A stretch of DNA of 64,000 bases from Aquimixticola soesokkakensis (lineage in GTDB: Bacteria > Pseudomonadota > Alphaproteobacteria > Rhodobacterales > Rhodobacteraceae): NCBI RefSeq assembly GCF_900172375.1, contig NZ_FWFS01000011.1, positions 62,001 to 126,000 on the forward strand. The letters run 5' to 3'. A program made the translations under genes and the position numbers. The notes below the pieces were generated by a model. It did not search any database and had not been told where the DNA came from. It worked only from the letters and a program-made list of their open reading frames with translations. This document shows positions 59,307-64,000 of the stretch, one piece after another (position 1 is the first letter of the stretch; every line of letters starts with the position of its first letter).

Positions 59307-59993
59307 TTAGGGGATTTTGCCAGTGCTCAGGATATGCTGCACACCGCTCTGGATATGGCGGCGCAGCAGGGCACAGGCTTTGTCAGTGTCGCGCGCCAGC
59401 ACGAGGTCGCGCAGTTGTACGTGTTCGGCGGCGGCTTTTTGGCCCCGAAAATCCAGCACCAGCATGTGATAGCGCAAAAACCGGTCAAAAATGCTGGAAT
59501 GGGTTTGCATCAGCGCAGGGGCGTTGCAGGCGGAAATCGTCGCGTGGTGAAAGCCCCAATCGTGTTTGACCCAGGCCTCGACCTCGGCATAGTTGCCCTC
59601 GATCAGATCGCGTTCGACGGCTTGCAGCTTGTAATGGGCGGATACGACGTTGCCTTCCCAGTTCAAGTCACCCTGTTTGAGCGAGCGTTCCAGCGCATGG
59701 GTTTCCAGAAGAATGCGCAAATCCGCGATATCATGCAGCCCGCTTTGGGAAATCGGCGCAACCTGAAAGCCGCGTTGACCCTCGGCAACCACGAGTTCTT
59801 CGCTGATCAACCGGCTGAGAATCTCGCGCAAAGTCGACACACTGACCGCATATTTTTCTTTCAGAACATCCAGTTTGAGACGGTCGAGCGGCTTGAGATA
59901 TCCGTGGATAATATCGGTTCTGATCCGGCGAAATGCAATTTCTCCGACAGTTTCGCCATCAATACCAATATTGTCGAATTTGTTTGCTAACAT
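59307..59993 (-). CDS. GntR-family transcriptional regulator (FCD/FadR type)
   Basis: This 228-residue protein has an N-terminal winged HTH (VGEIAFRRIRTDIIHGYLKPLDRLKLDVLKEKYAVSVSTLREILSRLISEELV, about 15-70) and an all-helical FCD ligand domain with the conserved metal-type residues DLRILLETHALE and HDWGFHHATISACNAP. It lies between the ThuA-domain and TRAP genes on the same strand. It probably represses the TRAP-aroQ operon until its organic-acid ligand binds. Its operator may be the AT-rich repeats upstream of dctP and the ThuA gene. Confidence 0.9.
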   Translation of the reverse strand: MLANKFDNIGIDGETVGEIAFRRIRTDIIHGYLKPLDRLKLDVLKEKYAVSVSTLREILSRLISEELVVAEGQRGFQVAPISQSGLHDIADLRILLETHALERSLKQGDLNWEGNVVSAHYKLQAVERDLIEGNYAEVEAWVKHDWGFHHATISACNAPALMQTHSSIFDRFLRYHMLVLDFRGQKAAAEHVQLRDLVLARDTDKACALLRRHIQSGVQHILSTGKIP

Positions 59994-60092
59994 GAAAACG
60001 GATGTCCAATGCGTTTTGTCGGGCTGATCCCAGAATTACCTCGGGTTTGGGGGCAATAGCAAGCGAGGGGCGTGTCCGCCCCCCGCCGCGGG

Positions 60093-60983
60093 TCACTCCC
60101 CGACGCAGAAAGGCGCCTTGCCCATCGTGCCTTCGACACCGGCAAGGATGTGCTTGCGCCAGTTCTCGTCCTCGAGGATTTCCATGCTGTGACCGAGGGT
60201 TGTCAGCCACGCGCGCCCGCCGTCGTAGTAATGGCACCACGACACGGGGTGGCCTTCGCCCATGCCCGGATGGCCGTAATAGCCCTGTGTGCCTTCGGTC
60301 ATCGTCGCTTCGTCCACGCTCAGCAGGATGCGCACATCGCTGAGCGCGCGCGGATCGGGATGGACGTTGTAGAACTCTTCGGGGCCGAAGGTGACGCCGT
60401 CCAGATGCGCAACGGACGGATCGTTGGGTGCGCTCACATGCACGGTGCCGGTCTGGCGGGGCGCGTGATCATAGAGCTGTGCGCCCAGAAGACCTTCGTA
60501 CCACGTCCAGTTGAAATTGGTCCCAAAGGCATTGTGAATGCCGGCAAAACCGCCGCCACCCTCGACGTAGATGCGCAGGGACATCTGCCCGAGGCTCGAG
60601 AGGGCGTCGCGCCCCGTGTTCCAGAACACGATGGTGTCAAAGGGGCGCAGGTTGAAGCCGCTGTCCATAAAGGTCGGATCTTGGGTCGCGGTGACTTCCA
60701 TGCCTGCGCTTTCGAACAGCGCTGTCAGCGCCTCGACGCCCGCGTCGCGGTTGTCGTGCTGTTTCACGCCTTCGGCGACGTGATAGAAAACCAGCACCTT
60801 GGAGGCGGCTTCCTCGCCGCTGGTGCGGTCGAACCAGTCGTTATAGCAGCTGTCGTCCAGGCTGCCGCAAACGCCATATTTTTCAAAGGTTGTGTAGCTG
60901 TCGGGGATGCCGGTTGCAAAGCTTGCAGGCGCGGCGACGCCCGCCATGAGCAGTGCCAGCGCGGCGGATTTCAGTCCTGTCAT
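60093..60983 (-). CDS. Secreted ThuA-domain protein
   Basis: This 296-residue protein has a signal peptide (MTGLKSAALALLMAGVAAPASFA) and a ThuA (trehalose-utilisation, class I amidotransferase-like) domain. Seen are KVLVFYHVAEGVKQHD, DTIVFWNTGRDALS, YVEGGGGFAGIHNA and GHPVSWCHYYDGGRAWLTTLGH. A Cys-rich segment CGSLDDSCYND precedes the domain. GGGAGGA lies before the chosen ATG. The biochemical role of ThuA domains is poorly defined; several occur in sugar or glycoside catabolism. It is probably periplasmic. It shares an upstream AT-rich word with dctP. Confidence 0.82.
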   Translation of the reverse strand: MTGLKSAALALLMAGVAAPASFATGIPDSYTTFEKYGVCGSLDDSCYNDWFDRTSGEEAASKVLVFYHVAEGVKQHDNRDAGVEALTALFESAGMEVTATQDPTFMDSGFNLRPFDTIVFWNTGRDALSSLGQMSLRIYVEGGGGFAGIHNAFGTNFNWTWYEGLLGAQLYDHAPRQTGTVHVSAPNDPSVAHLDGVTFGPEEFYNVHPDPRALSDVRILLSVDEATMTEGTQGYYGHPGMGEGHPVSWCHYYDGGRAWLTTLGHSMEILEDENWRKHILAGVEGTMGKAPFCVGE

Positions 60984-61063
60984 GTGGTTTCCTCCCATTC
61001 AGGTCGCGTGTTCGCGTAGAGGGCGAACGGCGCTATTCGTGCCACAGGTTTTGCCACTCATCA

Positions 61064-61105
61064 AACAAAATATATGATATTGACAAAAACAAATGATATT
61101 TTGTT
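61064..61105. promoter_or_regulatory. AT-rich inverted repeat in the divergent ThuA/membrane-protein promoter
   Basis: AACAAAATAT (61064-61073) and ATATTTTGTT (61096-61105) are exact 10-bp inverted arms separated by 22 bases. The repeat lies in the 164-base gap between two divergent genes. It includes AAAATATATGA, shared with the dctP promoter gap. Confidence 0.55.
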
Positions 61106-61147
61106 ATTTAAGTGAGGCGAGAGGTTTTCCCTCTCGGGGGAGAGAAC

Positions 61148-61717
61148 ATGCAAGATGTCAGCTTGGCCGTTTTGGGCCTGCGCCTGTTGTGCGGCGCAAT
61201 CGTGATTGTCTGCCACCAGATGGTGCTGGGCATGATCGCGCGCCGTGTCATGAGGGGGAACGGGGTCGGGGTCGGCGGCGCGGCGCCGCTGGAGGCGGCG
61301 GGACAGCGCGGGGTGAACCGTTTGCCGCTCTGTGCGCCTGCGTTGATTTGCGTTCTGGTTCAACAGGTTGGCTGGCCAGCGCTGCGCGTGCAAGGATGCG
61401 GCGCGCGGGTGGTGTTTTGCGTGGTGCTGGCGTCTTTGGGGATGGGCTGCGCGATGCTTTGCCTTGGCGCGGCGGCCCCGCTTGTGGCGCGCGCCCTGCC
61501 CGATCTGCGCGGGGCGGTCCTGCTGGACGGGTTGGCCCAAGTGCAGGTCATCGGGCTGCGCAGCGCGGTTCTGGCGCTGGTGCCGGTTGCGCCGCTGGCG
61601 ATGGCATCGTGCTGGTGTGCGCGCGCGCGCGCGTTGGCCCGCCCCGTTCTGGGGGGCTGGGCGCTTGCGCTTGGTGCGCTGTGCCTGTCGTTGCTTGGGT
61701 GGCGGGGAGGGATCTGA
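61148..61717 (+). CDS. Small integral membrane protein, unknown function
   Basis: This 189-residue protein has four or five hydrophobic helices (LAVLGLRLLCGAIVIVCHQMVLG, ALICVLVQQVGW, VVFCVVLASLGMGCAMLCLGAAAPLVA, AVLALVPVAPLAMASCWC and LALGALCLSLLGW). It is rich in Cys and Gly and has no motif I recognise. GGGGGAGAG precedes the ATG at 61148. It is first in an operon with an ABC ATPase (one base away), a NitT/TauT-type permease and a binding protein. It could be an extra membrane subunit of that transporter. Function unknown. Confidence 0.6.
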   Translation: MQDVSLAVLGLRLLCGAIVIVCHQMVLGMIARRVMRGNGVGVGGAAPLEAAGQRGVNRLPLCAPALICVLVQQVGWPALRVQGCGARVVFCVVLASLGMGCAMLCLGAAAPLVARALPDLRGAVLLDGLAQVQVIGLRSAVLALVPVAPLAMASCWCARARALARPVLGGWALALGALCLSLLGWRGGI

Positions 61718-61718
61718 G

Positions 61719-62642
61719 ATGGCCAGCAGCTGCCCTGCGATCTCGCTTGAGAATATTCACAAATCCTTTGGCGGCGTGCACGCGCTCGACGGGCTGACGC
61801 TTGATATTGCCGCCGGTAGTTTCGTGGCTCTTTTGGGACCGAACGGCGCGGGAAAATCGACGGTGGTTGATATTGTGTCCACCCTCACGCGGCCTGATCG
61901 CGGGCGCGCGCGGGTGGCGGGGCTGGATGTGGTCGCGCAGGCAAAAGCCGTGCGACGCAAGCTGGGGGTGGTGTTTCAGACCCCCACCATCGACAGCCGC
62001 CTGAGCGTGGCGGACAATCTGGCGTTTCACGCGGCATTGCACGGGGTGGCACGCGGCGCGCGCGCCGCGCGCATTGCGCAGGTGTTGGAGCAGAGCGATC
62101 TTGCGCCGCTGCGCGACCGTATCGCCGCTGGCTTGTCGGGCGGGCAGAAACGGCGGGTTGAAATCGCGCGCGCCATGATCCACGCGCCCGAGGTTCTGAT
62201 TTTCGACGAGCCGACAACGGGGCTGGATGCGGCGGCGCGGGCGGCATTTTGGCAGGCCCTGTCGCGTCTGCGGGCCATGCGGGCGATCACGCTGGTGGTG
62301 ACAACCCATTATTTACAAGAGGTTGCGGGTGCCGATCGGCTTTGCATCCTGAACAAGGGGCGCATGCTTCGCGATTGCACCCCGGCCGCACTGGCGCGGT
62401 TCGGACAGGGGGGCGTGCAGCTGCTGATGCAGCCCGCCGGCCCCCGGCAAAGGGCGGCGTTGCTTGTGGCCTGTCCAGCGGCGCGCGCGCGCGAAGACGG
62501 GCGGATGTCCTTGCGGTTGCGTGATCGCGCGGCGGCCGAGGCTGTTCTAGCGCGGCACGGGGCGCTGCTGGATGGATATGCGCTTGAGGCGGCGGATCTG
62601 GAAACGGCCTATCTTGGGCTGTTCACGGAGGACGCGCGATGA
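61719..62642 (+). CDS. ABC transporter ATPase of exporter (DrrA/NodI) type
   Basis: This 307-residue ATPase has Walker A GPNGAGKST, LGVVFQTPTIDSRLSVADNLAFHAALHG, signature LSGGQKRR and Walker B LIFDEPTTGLD, with an H-loop in VVTTHYLQEV. The FQTPTIDSRLSVADNL region and the C-terminal extension of about 80 residues match ABC-2 exporter ATPases (DrrA, NodI, CcmA-like), not the SsuB/TauB ATPases expected with the following permease. GGGGAGGG precedes the ATG. Its end overlaps the permease start (ATGA), so it is firmly part of this operon. Confidence 0.85.
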   Translation: MASSCPAISLENIHKSFGGVHALDGLTLDIAAGSFVALLGPNGAGKSTVVDIVSTLTRPDRGRARVAGLDVVAQAKAVRRKLGVVFQTPTIDSRLSVADNLAFHAALHGVARGARAARIAQVLEQSDLAPLRDRIAAGLSGGQKRRVEIARAMIHAPEVLIFDEPTTGLDAAARAAFWQALSRLRAMRAITLVVTTHYLQEVAGADRLCILNKGRMLRDCTPAALARFGQGGVQLLMQPAGPRQRAALLVACPAARAREDGRMSLRLRDRAAAEAVLARHGALLDGYALEAADLETAYLGLFTEDAR

Positions 62643-63382
62643 GGCTGCGCCACCTGCGGGACCGGAGTCTGGCGCTGGGGTGCCTTGTGGGGGTCTGGAT
62701 GGCGAGCGCGCAGATCGCGGGGCCGACAGTCGTGCCCGGCCCCTTTGCAACGCTGGACGCCCTGTGCCGCATGGCCGGGCAGGCCGCCTATTGGGCCAGC
62801 ATCGCCCAAAGCCTTCGGGTCTTTGCGATGGCGTTTGGCCTGGCGGCGCTGCTCGCCATTCCCTGCGGGATCGGCTTTGCGCTGGTGCCACGGTTGGGGC
62901 GGGCGATGGAGCCGTTTGTGTTTGCGCTGGCGGCCACGCCGCGGGTTGCCTTTGTGCCGTTGCTGATCGTTCTGCTCGGCCTTGGGGATCCGGCGAAAGT
63001 CGCGCTGGTGTTTCTGGGCGCATCGATTCCGATCCTTCTCAACACGTGGGCGGGGGTGCGCCATGCCGACCCCGATCTGGTCGAGATGGCGCGCGCCGTC
63101 GGGGTCAGCCGGTGGCAGCGCGTTGCCTGGGTGATCCTGCCGGCCGCTTTGCCGATGATGGTGACGGGGCTGCGCCTTGGGGCGACCATCGGGCTGATCA
63201 ACACGGTGGTTGCGGAATTATACACCGCGATTGGCGGGTTGGGCGGGCTGTTGGCGCGCTATGGCGCCAGTTTTCGCATGGCCGAATATATGGCCATTGT
63301 CGTGACCCTGTCCGTGGTCGGTGTGGTGATCAGCTCAGGCCTCTATCATCTTGAAAAATTTGTAAAACATAGAATGGAGTGA
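62639..63382 (+). CDS. NitT/TauT-type ABC transporter permease
   Basis: This 247-residue permease is of the SsuC/TauC/BPD_transp_1 class with about six helices. It contains PTVVPGPFATLDAL, SIAQSLRVFAMAFGLAALLAIPCG, the EAA loop EMARAVGVSRWQRVAWVILPAALPMMVTGLRLG, and VVAELYTAIGGLGGLLARYG. It overlaps the ATPase gene by four bases and lies six bases before the binding-protein gene. This class imports sulfonates, nitrate, thiamine precursors or similar small molecules. Confidence 0.9.
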   Translation: MRLRHLRDRSLALGCLVGVWMASAQIAGPTVVPGPFATLDALCRMAGQAAYWASIAQSLRVFAMAFGLAALLAIPCGIGFALVPRLGRAMEPFVFALAATPRVAFVPLLIVLLGLGDPAKVALVFLGASIPILLNTWAGVRHADPDLVEMARAVGVSRWQRVAWVILPAALPMMVTGLRLGATIGLINTVVAELYTAIGGLGGLLARYGASFRMAEYMAIVVTLSVVGVVISSGLYHLEKFVKHRME

Positions 63383-63388
63383 CTTGCC

Positions 63389-64000
63389 ATGTCGTTGAAT
63401 ATCCAGCCCTTTGGTGCGCGCGGTCGCGGTCTTTGGCGGGCGGTTGCGGCCCTATGGATCGCGTGTCTGGGCCTTGTGGGCGGGGCGGCGAGCGCCGAGC
63501 CGTTTCGATTGATCGTAACCCATCTCGAGCCGCCGTTGTTGCCCAATTCGGTCATGGATCTGGCGCAGAGCCTTGGCTATTTCGAAGCCGAAGGCGTCGA
63601 GGTCGATTTGGTGCGCGTTCAACAAACCCCTTCCGCGATTGCGGCGCTCAAAGCGGGGGAGGGCGAGATGGCGAATATTTCGCTGGATGCGCTGTTGCAA
63701 TTGCACGCGATGGGCGACGACAGCCTACGCGCGGTCGTCTCGCCCAACACGTCTCTGCCGTTTTTGATCGCCGCGCGCGCGGCGGTGGCGAGTCCCGAGG
63801 CACTGGCGGGAAAAACCTTTGGCATCGGGCGGGTCGGGAGCCTTGATCATGCGCTGAGCATGCGGGTCCTGGCCGAGGCGGGCGTGGGGGCGCAGGCGGT
63901 GTCGCTGGTGGCGTTGGGCCAGCCGGCAACGCGCGCGCAGGCGCTGGCGGCGCAGCGGATTGACGCGACAACGATGTCGGTGGGGGTGTGGTCCACGATG
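63389..64000 (+). CDS. NMT1/SsuA-type periplasmic binding protein, partial
   Basis: The gene runs off the right edge; 204 residues are visible. A signal peptide (LWRAVAALWIACLGLVGGAASA) is followed by EPFRLIVTHLEP, then SLGYFEAEGVEVDLVRVQQTPSAIAALKAGEGEMANISLDALL, the pattern of NMT1/SsuA/TauA proteins. It belongs to the permease upstream. No THI-box-like leader was seen before the operon, so a thiamine-precursor role is not supported. Confidence 0.87.
   Translation, partial: MSLNIQPFGARGRGLWRAVAALWIACLGLVGGAASAEPFRLIVTHLEPPLLPNSVMDLAQSLGYFEAEGVEVDLVRVQQTPSAIAALKAGEGEMANISLDALLQLHAMGDDSLRAVVSPNTSLPFLIAARAAVASPEALAGKTFGIGRVGSLDHALSMRVLAEAGVGAQAVSLVALGQPATRAQALAAQRIDATTMSVGVWSTM

Noticed and set aside
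61000-61147. Thiamine riboswitch before the NMT1-like importer
   Set aside because: No THI-box-like conserved sequence was seen and the gap is an AT-rich promoter with an inverted repeat.
1-64000. Transposases, integrases, tRNA or rRNA genes
   Set aside because: None was recognised on either strand, so module boundaries cannot be tied to mobile elements or attachment sites here.

Overview
The window looks like part of a large extrachromosomal replicon (plasmid or chromid) of a Rhodobacterales/Roseobacter-type alphaproteobacterium. The DNA is GC-rich and densely packed, with many ATGA or GTGA stop-start overlaps. TRAP, branched-chain amino-acid and peptide importers are frequent. A complete replication-partition module (parB, parA, an iteron-like origin and a Rep_3-type initiator) lies at 4.2-8.5 kb. 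No rRNA, tRNA, CRISPR array, insertion sequence or prophage was seen. The organism assignment is inferred from gene content and style, not from a marker gene.

Layout, left to right. 0-4.1 kb: a split transketolase (C-terminal half cut by the window edge) diverges from a TIM-barrel isomerase/decarboxylase-like protein and a fused dihydroxyacetone-kinase-like enzyme, which together suggest catabolism of a short or branched sugar. 4.2-8.5 kb: parAB, origin and rep, with three copies of one palindrome inside the three coding genes (candidate parS sites). 8.4-13.3 kb: an AMP-forming ligase and an atypical thiolase start inside the end of rep and run into a convergent nitroreductase-bioY-bioN-bioM biotin-importer operon. 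13.7-15.1 kb: a GAF-domain protein and a small cupin.

15.4-33.7 kb is one long plus-strand block: a peptide-type ABC importer, an aminotransferase, a LysR regulator, a branched-chain-type ABC importer, hydantoinase/oxoprolinase subunits HyuA and HyuB, an SDR dehydrogenase and an HpcH/HpaI aldolase. It reads as uptake and degradation of an amide, lactam or hydantoin-like or amino-acid-derived compound. 33.9-40.1 kb holds a membrane-anchored glutamate-synthase-like FMN protein and an L-idonate/gluconate pathway (idnD, 2-hydroxyacid dehydrogenase, idnO, gluconokinase, LacI regulator) with a palindromic operator in the divergent promoter and a second near-copy 2 kb away.

40.1-47.8 kb holds an AraC regulator diverging from an arabinose-isomerase-like enzyme, a ribose-type ABC importer and a CocE-type serine hydrolase. 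47.9-55.4 kb is a signalling island: a CheB-CheR-coiled-coil-PAS fusion, a single-domain response regulator, a membrane histidine kinase with a degenerate receiver, and a GGDEF-EAL protein. 55.7-61 kb holds aroQ with a TRAP transporter, a GntR regulator and a secreted ThuA-domain protein. 61.1 kb to the end holds a small membrane protein, an exporter-type ABC ATPase, a NitT/TauT-type permease and a truncated NMT1-like binding protein.

The replicon carries at least six solute uptake systems in 64 kb, most with their own regulator and enzymes. It appears to be a catabolic accessory replicon. The most unusual points are the in-gene candidate parS palindromes, the metabolic operon coupled to rep with a catalytically altered thiolase beside a biotin importer, and the mixed exporter/importer ABC system at the right end.
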